Shown: piece by piece, positions 43,134 to 51,810 of the stretch
Layout: the number at the start of each line of letters is the position of its first letter
Numbering within the stretch: the first letter of the stretch is position 1
The notes under the pieces: model-generated
What the model was told of the DNA's origin: nothing
Database searches by the model: none
Seen by the model: only the letters and a program-made list of their open reading frames with translations
Origin: Mesorhizobium sophorae
Lineage (GTDB): Bacteria > Pseudomonadota > Alphaproteobacteria > Rhizobiales > Rhizobiaceae
DNA length: 64,000 nucleotides
NCBI RefSeq assembly: GCF_002270415.1
Contig: NZ_NNRI01000013.1
Coordinates: 558,001 to 622,000 of the forward strand
Direction: 5' to 3'
Position numbers and translations under genes: made by a program

Positions 43134-43727
43134 TCAGCTAATGGCAGGTGTAAGGCGGCTGCCACGGACACCTGAGGACGCCGAGCCTTTTTCAAATGGT
43201 TTCGTCCCCATGGAGAGGTCGAAGAACTCCCAATATAGGAGATCCAGGTCAGCGGACGTTTTGCGAAGTGACTCTAGGTCGATCTCTACACTGACAGGGT
43301 TGAGAATGTTTTTGGGGCTGTCGAACCTCATGTGCAGCACAGCCAACCGGTCAGGCGCAATGAGATTATCTGAAGAGATAGAAAAATTCAGCCGTCCATG
43401 AGCGAGCATGTCGCGCACATCTTTAAGGGTCAACATCCGCTGGAACGTAGCTTCGACCATGCTGACGGAGAGGCCGCGCTTGGAATTTCCGCGCGAAAGG
43501 ACTTTCCGAATGTCCTTCATCTTTGTTGCGATCGGTTGCTTCATCACTTTCGCGATGCGATCGTCGATCTTGCCGGAACTGACGCCTTCGAACGCCACCT
43601 CACTCAGTACCAGCAGGTCAAACTGCTGTTCGACATAAGACCACAAGGCGAGAATACGACCTATCTCGGCCAACATGGCGTCCGACGGCAAGGGGACAGA
43701 CGATATCGTATTTTGCCTATGAATCAT
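43134..43727 (-). CDS. Hypothetical element protein
   Basis: A 197-residue helical protein (PLPSDAMLAEIGRILALWSY, EQQFDLLVLSEVAFEGVSSG, MLTLKDVRDMLAHGRLNFSI). The pattern of helices with a central R-D-x-x-A-H-G-R resembles small cargo proteins of unknown function that may bind RNA or nucleotides, but I cannot assign a family. The frame extends upstream to 43811, but that part overlaps the next gene and a repeated 29-bp segment, so ATG 43727 was chosen. Confidence 0.6.
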   Translation of the reverse strand: MIHRQNTISSVPLPSDAMLAEIGRILALWSYVEQQFDLLVLSEVAFEGVSSGKIDDRIAKVMKQPIATKMKDIRKVLSRGNSKRGLSVSMVEATFQRMLTLKDVRDMLAHGRLNFSISSDNLIAPDRLAVLHMRFDSPKNILNPVSVEIDLESLRKTSADLDLLYWEFFDLSMGTKPFEKGSASSGVRGSRLTPAIS

Positions 43728-43734
43728 GTTGCGT

Positions 43735-43763
43735 CCATGTCGCGTGGACCTGCCGATAGTCGC
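43735..43763 (-). repeat. 29-bp direct repeat upstream of a minus-strand gene, copy 1
   Basis: Identical to 44775-44803. Each copy sits shortly upstream of the start of a minus-strand gene (8 bp and 20 bp). It may be a shared promoter/operator or the edge of a duplicated cassette. Confidence 0.75.
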
Positions 43764-43785
43764 CTTGGCGCCGCTTTCCACGCCC

Positions 43786-44235
43786 CTATTTTGCTGGGTC
43801 GCAGTCCGCATAAAATGTAGAGGCCATCGGGATTTCTCCCATCGAAGCCTTGGTAAGCTGATTGACCACCAAGCCAGTGTCGAAGACAGTGTCCATCATC
43901 GCCACGCCTCCAAACACGTAGACCAGCACGGTATAGGGTTGCGCCCGATCATATCTGTTGACGACCAGCCCTTCCGTTGTCTCATTGCCAAAGACAACCT
44001 TGGCGATGCCGCCTATCACTGGCTCGAAGATATAAATTGTTTCACCGTAGCGAATTCGATCCACATCGGTTTGGAAACCGGCAGCAAGTCGCGATAGCGA
44101 GACACCCGCCCACACTCTCGCCGAACAGTGAACTACTTTAGTTGGGTTCTCTGCCGCCAACGAGGATGCGGCGAAAGAGAAGGCGATGAGCGAAGCGATG
44201 GGACCCATCCACCTAGCTTTTTTCAGAAGTCTCAC
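43786..44235 (-). CDS. Exported hypothetical protein
   Basis: A 149-residue protein with a signal peptide (KKARWMGPIASLIAFSFAAS, cut after SLA or LAA near residue 28). The mature part is beta-rich (IYIFEPVIGGIAKVVFGNET, YTVLVYVFGGVAMMDTV) with two cysteines. It starts at GTG 44235 or ATG 44208. Periplasmic location expected. Family unknown; probably cargo. Confidence 0.6.
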   Translation of the reverse strand: MRLLKKARWMGPIASLIAFSFAASSLAAENPTKVVHCSARVWAGVSLSRLAAGFQTDVDRIRYGETIYIFEPVIGGIAKVVFGNETTEGLVVNRYDRAQPYTVLVYVFGGVAMMDTVFDTGLVVNQLTKASMGEIPMASTFYADCDPAK

Positions 44236-44437
44236 AGTGTGGCCCCCAGCTCGAAAAAGAAACTGGCAACATTGCAGGAAAGAACTGGCACGGCAATGTA
44301 GAAGGGCGGCGGGTGCGTTAGCCAGCGGCCGGTGTTCTTCACCTGTGTTCCTGATTATGCGGGAATCGATGCGCGGCGAAACGGTGGAGCGGTCTGACTT
44401 TCAGTGCCGCTGCCGCTGCGTCACGGTGGCGGGCTTT

Positions 44438-44755
44438 TTACGGTAGGAAGGTCACCTCGTGCCCGCATTCGCGGCACTTGAACAAATCGCTTTCACCTCC
44501 GCTCACTTGGCAAACCATGGGCTCGTGCTTTGCTCGGGATATCCAACAGCGCGGGCATTGTGGCGCCTCGTCTATGATGGGCTGATACCTATGCACGCGG
44601 CTAGCCGCAGAGGCAGCGTTGTCCAAATTGGATTTCAGTTTTGCCCCAGTTTCATCGTGAAGGGCCATCTTGTGCCGTAGTGTTCCGGCCTTCCGTTGCT
44701 CCCTGAAAGCTAACTCTGCGGCCTCGGCCTTGAGCGTTTCCCTTAGATCGACCAT
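44438..44755 (-). CDS. Zinc-ribbon hypothetical protein
   Basis: A 105-residue protein. The N-terminal half is a charged helix (LRETLKAEAAELAFREQRKA). The C-terminal half has two CxxC pairs (PQCPRCWISRAKHEP and LFKCRECGHEVTF), a classic zinc ribbon. It starts at ATG 44755, although GGGAGGG is only 0-1 nt from the ATG, so the true start or ribosome site is unclear. Function unknown. Confidence 0.6.
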   Translation of the reverse strand: MVDLRETLKAEAAELAFREQRKAGTLRHKMALHDETGAKLKSNLDNAASAASRVHRYQPIIDEAPQCPRCWISRAKHEPMVCQVSGGESDLFKCRECGHEVTFLP

Positions 44756-44774
44756 CCCTCCCCAGGCAAAGCCC

Positions 44775-44803
44775 CCATGTCGCGTGGACCTGCCGATAGT
44801 CGC
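44775..44803 (-). repeat. 29-bp direct repeat, copy 2
   Basis: Exact copy of 43735-43763, located 20 bp upstream of the zinc-ribbon gene start. Confidence 0.75.
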
Positions 44804-44899
44804 AGGGTCGCGGCCAATTGCAAGCAAGAGGATTCGCGGAGGGATATTGGCCAAAAATTGGACAGGTGAGGGGAGATTTTCGCTAAGTGCTTGATTTAA

Positions 44900-44947
44900 C
44901 TGGTACGCCCAAGGGGAATCGAACCCCTGTTACCGCCGTGAAAGGGC
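44900..44947 (-). repeat. Right attachment site within tRNA-Glu
   Basis: Exact match to 30127-30174, covering anticodon loop to 3' end. Together the two mark the ends of the integrated element. Confidence 0.9.
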
Positions 44948-44975
44948 GGTGTCCTAACCGCTAGACGATGGGCGC
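44901..44975 (-). tRNA. tRNA-Glu (anticodon UUC)
   Basis: A 75-nt cloverleaf on the minus strand with encoded CCA. The acceptor arms GCGCCCA and TGGGCGT pair (one G-U), the D arm has the tRNA-Glu TCGTCTAGCGGTTAGGACA pattern, and the anticodon loop CTTTCAC places TTC at 44942-44940. The T arm is AGGGGTTCGATTCCCCT. It is the intact copy of the integration target; its 3' half is repeated at 30127-30174. Confidence 0.95.
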
Positions 44976-45263
44976 GCTCAGACGAAGCGGCTTATACTGG
45001 CGTTGTGCGCAACCGGCAACCCGTCAGGTGCCGCCTTGGACAACTTTTTTCCAGCCTGCCAAAACAGGGATGTTGTCGCGTACGGCAAGGCGCCGGTGTG
45101 CTGCCAATCATGCCGAGTGGCGGCCCTGCCAAAGTGGGCAAGGGTAAGGGAGGGAAGACTTTGGTCTGGGCAGGGCGCATGCCATGGCGATCGGCGGAGA
45201 CGCGCCTATCGCTTCGTTATCCACGGGCGGAGCAAAGGAGCGAAGTGACGCTGCACGGCGCGA

Positions 45264-46511
45264 CTAGCCGTCGCCGCCGCTGCGCCTACGGCAGCGCCAG
45301 TTCCAGTCGCGTTCGGGGCCGACGTCGACGTGAACGGATTCGGTGTGGCAGTAGGTGCCGACGCCGCCGCGGCCGGGCATGCTTCTGATGTAGTTCGCCA
45401 GCTCCCATTTCGAAACGCCGGGGACCTGGATGTCGGCGGCGGCGCAGTACATGTGCAGCGAGTTCTTGGCGCCATTGGCGCGGCGGTTGCGGGCCGGATC
45501 GCGATAGCCTGATGTCACCATCATCTTGCGGCCGTAGTGGCCTTCGATCGTCTTCAGCACGCGGACCAGCGACGGCTTCAGGCAAGCCACATCGACGCTC
45601 TCGTTCTGCTTGAGCAAGCCATTGGGCGCCAACCGCGCCATGCCGGCGGCGGACGCGACCTGATAGGAGCCGCCGATTGGACCCTCGTCCTCGTTGAGGT
45701 CGACGTCGCTCTCGTCATCGAGGCCGGATTTGCGCTTGATTTCGAACAGGGCTGTCTGGCGCACGCCTGGCAGCGCATCGCTACCGGTGATGTGGCCGCT
45801 TTCGCCACCGGTCGAGGCCAGTTGCAGCGGCTTTGCCGTGGAATCGGCCGAGGCCAGTGTGATGATCGGTTTTACGGCTGCTGGCGCCGGCTTGGCTTGC
45901 GCCGCGGGCAGGTCGCCCGACCTCGTGTTGATGAGCGGGGAAGGCGCGGCCGAGGCGGGCGTGGCGCCAAACATCGAGGCCAGGAAGCCTTTTTTCTTCG
46001 GCGCGTCGGCCTGCGGCATCTCGCCTGCCGTCACGTAGACCGCATTGTCCAACACTGGCGCGGCAGACGGTTTCGGCGCGTTTACGCCGGCATCGGCGGC
46101 GGCAATCTGCTGGGCAACCGCGTCGTTCTGCTGCGCCGTCTGCGCCGGCTGCTGCAGGGACTGCGGGGTTTGTCCCGCGATCGTCTCGGTGCCAGCCGGC
46201 GTGGTCAGCGGAAAGGCGGCCTGCGGGTTGGCCACGGGCACATAGGCGACCTTTTCAGGGAGTGCCGTATCGCTTGCCGTCATCACGGTCGTCTGCTCGG
46301 TCGTGGTCTGCGTCGAATCGACGACGGTGGTCGACTTGCCATTCGAGGCAGCGCTTATGTCCGATGCGGTGGCATTGTAGCCGGGCATTCCAACCGACAT
46401 CGTCGGGTCGCCGGCCGAGGTGCAGGAGGCCAGAAGCAGGGAGCAGAGCGCTGCCACGACGGCGCGGCGTTCTCCCTTTGCGAGGCTCCATCCTGCTGAT
46501 TTCAAAGTCAA
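45264..46511 (-). CDS. DUF882 / peptidase M15-like lipoprotein
   Basis: A 415-residue protein. TTG 46511, with GAGGGGGAA just before it, gives a signal sequence with lipobox LLLASC. A long low-complexity, Ala/Thr/Gln-rich middle (about 30-290) links it to a C-terminal DUF882 (YcbK-like, peptidase M15 fold) domain of about 115 residues: VTSGYRDPARNRRANGAKNS, LHMYCAAADIQVPG and YCHTESVHVDVGP, which supply the His/Asp/His zinc ligands. A murein carboxypeptidase or endopeptidase role at the cell envelope is likely. It lies between the tRNA-Glu and phaC, at the start of the core region. Confidence 0.85.
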   Translation of the reverse strand: MTLKSAGWSLAKGERRAVVAALCSLLLASCTSAGDPTMSVGMPGYNATASDISAASNGKSTTVVDSTQTTTEQTTVMTASDTALPEKVAYVPVANPQAAFPLTTPAGTETIAGQTPQSLQQPAQTAQQNDAVAQQIAAADAGVNAPKPSAAPVLDNAVYVTAGEMPQADAPKKKGFLASMFGATPASAAPSPLINTRSGDLPAAQAKPAPAAVKPIITLASADSTAKPLQLASTGGESGHITGSDALPGVRQTALFEIKRKSGLDDESDVDLNEDEGPIGGSYQVASAAGMARLAPNGLLKQNESVDVACLKPSLVRVLKTIEGHYGRKMMVTSGYRDPARNRRANGAKNSLHMYCAAADIQVPGVSKWELANYIRSMPGRGGVGTYCHTESVHVDVGPERDWNWRCRRRSGGDG

Positions 46512-46724
46512 ATTCCCCCTCGATGTCCGGTCGGTATATCCTTGGCGCGGCCCTGATATCGGTGCCAAGTGACCGTTGTCTCCGATCCGGAAACGAGACC
46601 TGTGTCAAATCCGCAAGCCTGGAAGTATTTTTGCAGTTATTGCCGAATTACGGCCGCGCGGTGGTTGACGACACCATTTCGCCCGCTTTTACCGGCCCGT
46701 CAACTCACCAGACATTACAGTCCG

Positions 46725-48560
46725 TTACACACGCACTTTCACATAGGTGCCGGGGGCATCGCCCAAGGTTTTCATATGCTTGCCGGGTTTGCGGGCCGGA
46801 ACGCGGGTGTTGTCCTTGGCCTCTATCCAGCTTTGCCAGTGCGGCCACCACGATCCGGGATGGTCGGTGGCTTTGGCTATCCACTCACCGAAATCGCCCG
46901 TCGGCGTCCCTCCGGTCCAGTACTGGTATTTGTTGGATGCCGGCGGATTGACGACCCCGGCGATATGGCCCGATCCCGCCATGACGTATTCGACCTTGCC
47001 GCCGAAATATTTCGAGCCGAGGAACACCGAAAGCGCCGGCGCGATGTGATCTTCCTTGGAGGCGAGGTTGTAGATCGGGATGGTGATATCGCCGAGCGAG
47101 ACCGTGTGGCCCGCCAGTTCCATCATGCCTTGCGAGAGGTTGTTCTCGAGGTAGCAGTTGCGCAGGTAGAACGAATGATTGGCCGCGCCCATGCGGGTCG
47201 AATCGGCATTCCAGTAAAGCAGGTCGAAGGGCAGGGGATCCTTGCCGCGCATGTAGTTGTTGACGACATAGGGCCAGATCAGGTCGCCCGAACGCAGCAT
47301 GTTGAAGGCGGTCGCCATCTTGGTGCCGTCGAGGTAGCCCTTTTCGCTCATCGACTTTTCCACGGCCGCGACCTGCTCTTCGTCGACGAACACTTTCAGG
47401 TCGCCGGCATAGGTGAAGTCGACCTGCGTGGTGAAGAAGGTGGCCGACTTGATGCGGTCGTCGCCTTCCCGCGCCATCAGCGCCAGTGCCGCCGCCAAAA
47501 GCGTGCCGCCGACGCAATAGCCGATCGCGTTGACGTCCCGCTCGCCGGTGGCCTTCTCGACCATGTCGAGGCCGTATTGCAGGCCCTCGCGAATATAGGC
47601 TTCCCAGCCCTTGGCGCCGTGGCGCTCGTCCGGATTGATCCAGGAGATGACGAAGACGGTGTGGCCCTGTTCGATCGCCCAGCGGATGAAGGATTTCTGC
47701 GGGTTGAGATCAAGGATGTAGAACTTGTTGATCCATGGCGGGCAGATCAGCAGCGGCCGCTTGAGCACCGTCTCGGTCGCCGGATCGTACTGGATGATCT
47801 CGGCGACGTCGCTGCGGCCAACCACCTTGCCGGGGGTGGTGGCGATGTTCCTGCCGATCTCGAAGGGCGAGTAGTCGGCTTGGCGCAGCTTCAGGTCGCC
47901 CTTGCCGGCGGCGATGTCCTCGGCCAGCATCTTCATGCCGCGTACCAGGTTCTCGCCGTTCGAGGCGACGGTTTCGCGAAACAGTTCCGGGTTGGTCAGG
48001 ATGAAATTCGACGGCGAGATGGCGTTGGCCACCTGCTTGACGTAGAAGCCGGCCTTGTGGCGGGTGTGCTCGTCCAGACCGTCGGCGTGCTCGACCAGAT
48101 CGGCCGCCCAGCGCGAGGTGACGAGATAGGCCTGCTTGAGAAAATCGAAGAAGGCGTTGCGGCCCCATTCGGGATCGAGGAAGCGCTTGTCGCCACGTTC
48201 CGGCTTCACGGCATCTTCGGTGGCTTCCGCGGCATTGCTGGTGCGCTGAATGGCGTTGGCCCAGACGGTCATGTAGCCGGAGAACAGCCGCGTCTGCGCT
48301 TCCAGCGCGCGCTGCGGATCGGACAGCCAGTATTCGCTGAGCTTGGAGAAGGTCTTCACCATGTCGACAACAGGCTCGGCGACGTGATCGCGCACATCGC
48401 CTTTTTCGCGCGGCTCGGCCCATGCGGAGGCCGCTTTGCCGGCTTGCTCGATCATGCGCGCCATGTTCAGGGCGAAGCGTTCCGGGTCCTTCACCAGATA
48501 TTGCTCGACGGTCGAAGGCTCGTCATCTTCCGCTTTGCCCGAATCGGGTGTCTTGGACAT
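46725..48560 (-). CDS. phaC: Class I polyhydroxyalkanoate synthase
   Basis: A 611-residue enzyme polymerising (R)-3-hydroxyacyl-CoA into PHA at the granule surface. ATG 48560 gives the MSKTPDSGKAEDDEPSTVEQ start, with GGGAGGA about 11 nt upstream. The catalytic cysteine lies in the lipase-like box GYCVGGT; the aspartate in ASKEDHIAP and the histidine in GSGHIAGVVNPP complete the triad. The N-terminal PhaC_N part (EVVDMVKTF-like helices) is present. It is divergent from a lipoprotein gene on the plus strand, about 100 bp away. PHA is the main carbon store of rhizobia. Confidence 0.95.
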   Translation of the reverse strand: MSKTPDSGKAEDDEPSTVEQYLVKDPERFALNMARMIEQAGKAASAWAEPREKGDVRDHVAEPVVDMVKTFSKLSEYWLSDPQRALEAQTRLFSGYMTVWANAIQRTSNAAEATEDAVKPERGDKRFLDPEWGRNAFFDFLKQAYLVTSRWAADLVEHADGLDEHTRHKAGFYVKQVANAISPSNFILTNPELFRETVASNGENLVRGMKMLAEDIAAGKGDLKLRQADYSPFEIGRNIATTPGKVVGRSDVAEIIQYDPATETVLKRPLLICPPWINKFYILDLNPQKSFIRWAIEQGHTVFVISWINPDERHGAKGWEAYIREGLQYGLDMVEKATGERDVNAIGYCVGGTLLAAALALMAREGDDRIKSATFFTTQVDFTYAGDLKVFVDEEQVAAVEKSMSEKGYLDGTKMATAFNMLRSGDLIWPYVVNNYMRGKDPLPFDLLYWNADSTRMGAANHSFYLRNCYLENNLSQGMMELAGHTVSLGDITIPIYNLASKEDHIAPALSVFLGSKYFGGKVEYVMAGSGHIAGVVNPPASNKYQYWTGGTPTGDFGEWIAKATDHPGSWWPHWQSWIEAKDNTRVPARKPGKHMKTLGDAPGTYVKVRV

Positions 48561-48658
48561 GGTTCGCGGGGTTCCTCCCGAAGCGTTTTCTTGACATATT
48601 AACATGGGACATCCGACGGGGTCCAATCTCGCTCTACCGCGGCTGCCAAGGAAACAAT

Positions 48659-49036
48659 ATGACGATTAACATTGGCGAGACTGTTTTTTTCGGTGCCGGA
48701 CGTTTTTGCCGCATTGGGGCGGCAATCGTCCTCATTGGGATTGCCGGCTGCTCCAGCACCGGCGGCCCGGCGCCTGTGACGGGGGCGAAGGATACCGGCA
48801 CCTTTCCGAACCTGAACATCAAGCCGCAGGTGGCGGCGCCGCAGTTCACCGACGCCGAGAAGAACGCCAAGCTCGCGCAATTGAAGGCCGATGAGAGCGC
48901 GCAGGCGGCAAAGAACGGCAAGCCCGACGTGGCCGACCAGGCGGCGCTCACTGATCTTGCCAAAAAGCATGGCGACGAAACGCTGAAGCAGATCGAAGGC
49001 AAATGCGATCCCGCCCTCGACCCTACCTGCAAATAA
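48659..49036 (+). CDS. Small lipoprotein
   Basis: A 125-residue precursor with signal sequence and lipobox (GAAIVLIGIAGCSS, Cys about residue 31). The mature part is helical and Lys/Ala-rich (AEKNAKLAQLKADESAQAAK) and ends with a small two-cysteine loop (GKCDPALDPTCK). Function unknown; found next to phaC in related rhizobia as far as I recall. ATG 48659 follows AAGGAAACA. Confidence 0.75.
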   Translation: MTINIGETVFFGAGRFCRIGAAIVLIGIAGCSSTGGPAPVTGAKDTGTFPNLNIKPQVAAPQFTDAEKNAKLAQLKADESAQAAKNGKPDVADQAALTDLAKKHGDETLKQIEGKCDPALDPTCK

Positions 49037-49095
49037 GTATATAGCGCGCGCCCAAAGCCCTTAGATATCTGGCCCCTTTGCTGTCTGGAACTGCC

Positions 49096-50313
49096 ATGGA
49101 AGAATTTCACAAGGTTCGCCGGCTTCCGCCTTACGTCTTCGAGCAGGTCAACCGGCTCAAGGCCAGCGCCCGTTCGCGCGGCGCCGACATCATCGACCTC
49201 GGCATGGGCAATCCCGATCTGCCGACACCCAAGGCCATCGTCGACAAACTGTGCGAGGTCGTGCGCGATCCGCGTACGCATCGTTATTCCTCGTCTCGCG
49301 GCATTCCGGGCCTGCGCCGCGCCCAGGCCGCGTACTATGCCAGGCGCTTCGGTGTGAAGCTCAACCCCGACACGCAGGTGGTGGCGACGCTCGGCTCGAA
49401 AGAGGGCTTCGCCAACATGGCACAGGCGATCACCGCCCCTGGCGACGTGATCCTGTGCCCCAATCCGACCTATCCGATCCACGCCTTCGGCTTCATAATG
49501 TCGGGCGGCGTCATCCGCTCGCTGCAGGTCGAGCCAGACGACGGCTTCATCCCGGCGCTCGAGCGCGGCGTCCGCCACTCGATCCCGAAGCCGCTGGCGC
49601 TGATCCTCAACTATCCGTCGAACCCGACGGCGCTGGTCGCTTCGCTCGATTTCTACAAGGACGTCGTCGCCTTCGCCAAGAAGAACGACATCATCATCCT
49701 GTCCGACCTTGCCTATTCGGAGATCTATTTCGACGGCAATCCGCCGCCGTCGGTGCTGCAGGTGCCGGGCGCGATCGACGTCTGTGTCGAATTCACCTCG
49801 ATGTCCAAGACCTTCTCCATGCCCGGCTGGCGCATGGGCTTTGCGGTCGGCAACGAACGGCTGATCTCGGCGCTGACCCGGGTGAAATCCTATCTCGACT
49901 ACGGCGCCTTCACGCCGATCCAGGTGGCAGCGGCACACGCGCTCAATGGCGACGGCGCCGACATTGCGGAGGTGCGCGACATCTACCACAAGCGCCGCGA
50001 CGTGATGGTCGATGCCTTCGGCCGCGCCGGCTGGACCATTCCGGCACCCGCGGCATCGATGTTTGCCTGGGCGCCGATCCCGGAGCCGTTCCGTCATCTC
50101 GGCTCGCTCGAATTCTCCAAGCTGCTCATCGAACACGCCGACGTGGCGGTGGCGCCCGGTGTCGGCTTCGGCGAACATGGCGACGATTTCGTGCGCGTGG
50201 CGCTGGTCGAAAATGAGCACCGGATCCGGCAGGCGGCGCGCAACATCAAGCGCTTCCTGTCGGCCAGCGCCAAGCAACCCAACAATGTGGTGCCGCTTTC
50301 CGCTCACCGGTAA
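49096..50313 (+). CDS. Class I/II aminotransferase (LL-DAP/AlaC-like)
   Basis: A 405-residue PLP enzyme of fold type I. Signatures are GMGNPDLPTP, RYSSSRGIPGLRRA, ATLGSKEGFAN, CPNPTYPIHAFGF, NYPSNPTAL, SDLAYSEIYFDG and SMSKTFSMPGWRMGF, where the lysine forms the PLP aldimine. It resembles LL-diaminopimelate aminotransferases and AlaC-type glutamate-pyruvate transaminases, and the two cannot be separated here. It is 46 bp upstream of homoserine dehydrogenase on the same strand, so they form a likely operon in aspartate-family or alanine metabolism. ATG 49096 was chosen over TTG 49078. Confidence 0.87.
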   Translation: MEEFHKVRRLPPYVFEQVNRLKASARSRGADIIDLGMGNPDLPTPKAIVDKLCEVVRDPRTHRYSSSRGIPGLRRAQAAYYARRFGVKLNPDTQVVATLGSKEGFANMAQAITAPGDVILCPNPTYPIHAFGFIMSGGVIRSLQVEPDDGFIPALERGVRHSIPKPLALILNYPSNPTALVASLDFYKDVVAFAKKNDIIILSDLAYSEIYFDGNPPPSVLQVPGAIDVCVEFTSMSKTFSMPGWRMGFAVGNERLISALTRVKSYLDYGAFTPIQVAAAHALNGDGADIAEVRDIYHKRRDVMVDAFGRAGWTIPAPAASMFAWAPIPEPFRHLGSLEFSKLLIEHADVAVAPGVGFGEHGDDFVRVALVENEHRIRQAARNIKRFLSASAKQPNNVVPLSAHR

Positions 50314-50359
50314 GTTTGCCGCAGACAATTTCGATCTGACTTGAGGGACGTCGCCGGCC

Positions 50360-51673
50360 ATGGCTGAAGCATTGCGTGTTGGAATTGCCGGTCTTGGCAC
50401 GGTTGGCGCGTCCGTGGCGCGCGTGCTGCGCGACAAGGCGGCGGAACTGACCCGGCAATGCGGGCGCGACATCGTCGTCGCCGCGGTTTCGGCGCGTGAC
50501 CAGAAACGCGATCGCGGCGTCGATGTCAGTTCGGCAAAGTGGTTCGACGATCCCGTCAAGATGGCGCAGACAGCCGATATCGACGTGTTCGTGGAACTGA
50601 TCGGCGGCGACGAGGGGCCGGCGCGGTCGTCGGTGAAGGCGGCACTCGAAGCCAGCCGTCATGTCGTCACCGCCAACAAGGCGCTGCTCGCCAAGCATGG
50701 CGTGGCGTTGGCCGAGATCGCCGAGAAGCGCGGCGTGCTGCTCAACTACGAGGCTGCGGTGGCGGGCGGCATTCCCGTCATCAAGACCATGCGCGAGGCG
50801 ATGGCCGGCAATTCGGTCAACCGCGTGTTCGGCATCCTCAATGGCACCTGCAACTACATCCTGACCCGCATGGAGGCCGAGGGCATCTCGTTCGACGCCT
50901 GCCTGAAGGACGCGCAGCGGCTCGGCTATGCCGAGGCCGATCCGACCTTCGACATCGAGGGCCACGACACCGCGCACAAGCTGTCGATCCTGACCAGCCT
51001 TGCCTTCGGCACAAAAATCGCTGCCAACGATATCTACATGGAAGGCATTTCCAACATCACCCAGGCCGACATCCGCGCGGCCGGCGATCTCGGCTACCGG
51101 ATCAAGCTGCTGGGCGTTGCCCAGCGCACCGACAGCGGCATCGAGCAGCGCGTGCACCCGACCATGGTGCCGACCGCCTCGGTCATCGCGCAGGTGCACG
51201 GCGTCACCAATGCAGTGGCGATCGAGACCGACATATTGGGTGAATTGCTGCTTTCCGGCCCCGGCGCCGGCGGCAACGCCACGGCCTCGGCGGTCATCGG
51301 CGACATCGCCGACATCGCCAAGAGCCGGCCCGGCTTCCAGCATGGTCCGGTCTTCGGCCGGCCGGCGAAGGAACTGAAACCCTACAAGAAGGCGCAGATG
51401 CGCAGCCATGCCGGCGGCTACTTCATCCGGCTGACCGTGCATGACCGCATCGGCGTCTTTGCCGCGATCGCCAAGCGCATGGCAGACAACGACATTTCGC
51501 TGGAATCGATCGTCCAGCACGCGGTCAACGGCGAGGCGGCGGCGCAGAAGACAGTGATCCTGGTGACGCACGAGACGACCGAGGCCGCCGTACGCAAGGC
51601 CGTCGACGGGATCACCAAGGATGGCCATCTGACCGACAAGCCGCAGGTCATCCGCATCGAGCGGGCAGGGTAG
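50360..51673 (+). CDS. hom: Homoserine dehydrogenase
   Basis: A 437-residue enzyme reducing aspartate semialdehyde to homoserine, the branch to methionine and threonine. NAD(P) motif GIAGLGTVGASVARVL at the N-terminus; catalytic-domain blocks HVVTANKALLAKHG, NYEAAVAGGIPVIK, GILNGTCNYILTRME and YAEADPTFDIEG (with the catalytic lysine and aspartates); ACT domain at the C-terminus (about 350-430) with RLTVHDRIGVFAAIA, which normally senses threonine. Full length. It is separated from the aminotransferase by 46 bp. Confidence 0.95.
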   Translation: MAEALRVGIAGLGTVGASVARVLRDKAAELTRQCGRDIVVAAVSARDQKRDRGVDVSSAKWFDDPVKMAQTADIDVFVELIGGDEGPARSSVKAALEASRHVVTANKALLAKHGVALAEIAEKRGVLLNYEAAVAGGIPVIKTMREAMAGNSVNRVFGILNGTCNYILTRMEAEGISFDACLKDAQRLGYAEADPTFDIEGHDTAHKLSILTSLAFGTKIAANDIYMEGISNITQADIRAAGDLGYRIKLLGVAQRTDSGIEQRVHPTMVPTASVIAQVHGVTNAVAIETDILGELLLSGPGAGGNATASAVIGDIADIAKSRPGFQHGPVFGRPAKELKPYKKAQMRSHAGGYFIRLTVHDRIGVFAAIAKRMADNDISLESIVQHAVNGEAAAQKTVILVTHETTEAAVRKAVDGITKDGHLTDKPQVIRIERAG

Positions 51674-51810
51674 CTTCTCCATTCAGGTCGCCGCGCGGGA
51701 GAGGAATCCCGCCGGTATTGCGCGTCGGTCTGGTGGCAAGCCGCCACGACCGACCGGAACGAATTCGCTTGGGCACCGTTTCCTTGGTCAGCAACCAAAG
51801 GAACCGCTTC

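Larger units (their letters stand above)
30118..44947. mobile_element. 14.8 kb integrative element in tRNA-Glu(UUC), phage-like
   Basis: The ends are marked by a 57-bp direct repeat with one mismatch, of which 48 bp are exact (30127-30174 and 44900-44947). It covers the 3' half of a tRNA-Glu gene plus about 10 bp beyond. An intact tRNA remains at the right end. A tyrosine integrase gene begins 141 bp inside the left repeat. The plus-strand genes from 30316 to 38620 mostly overlap by ATGA or TAATG junctions, as in phages. Phage-type genes are an integrase, an AlpA-like regulator, a replication-type protein, a prohead-protease-like protein, a P27-like small terminase and a tail/fibre-like protein. 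No portal, major capsid, large terminase or conjugation gene is visible, so it is a reduced prophage or a phage satellite. Confidence 0.88.

Noticed and set aside
46569..48602. 677-codon open frame on the plus strand opposite phaC
   Set aside because: It mirrors the phaC frame at high GC, gives a His/Asp/Arg/Val-rich translation with no domain, and lacks a ribosome-binding site; phaC is certain.
48634..50559. 641-codon minus-strand frame opposite the aminotransferase gene
   Set aside because: High-GC antisense shadow of a well-supported gene.
50246..51682. 478-codon minus-strand frame opposite hom
   Set aside because: Antisense shadow; hom has all family motifs.
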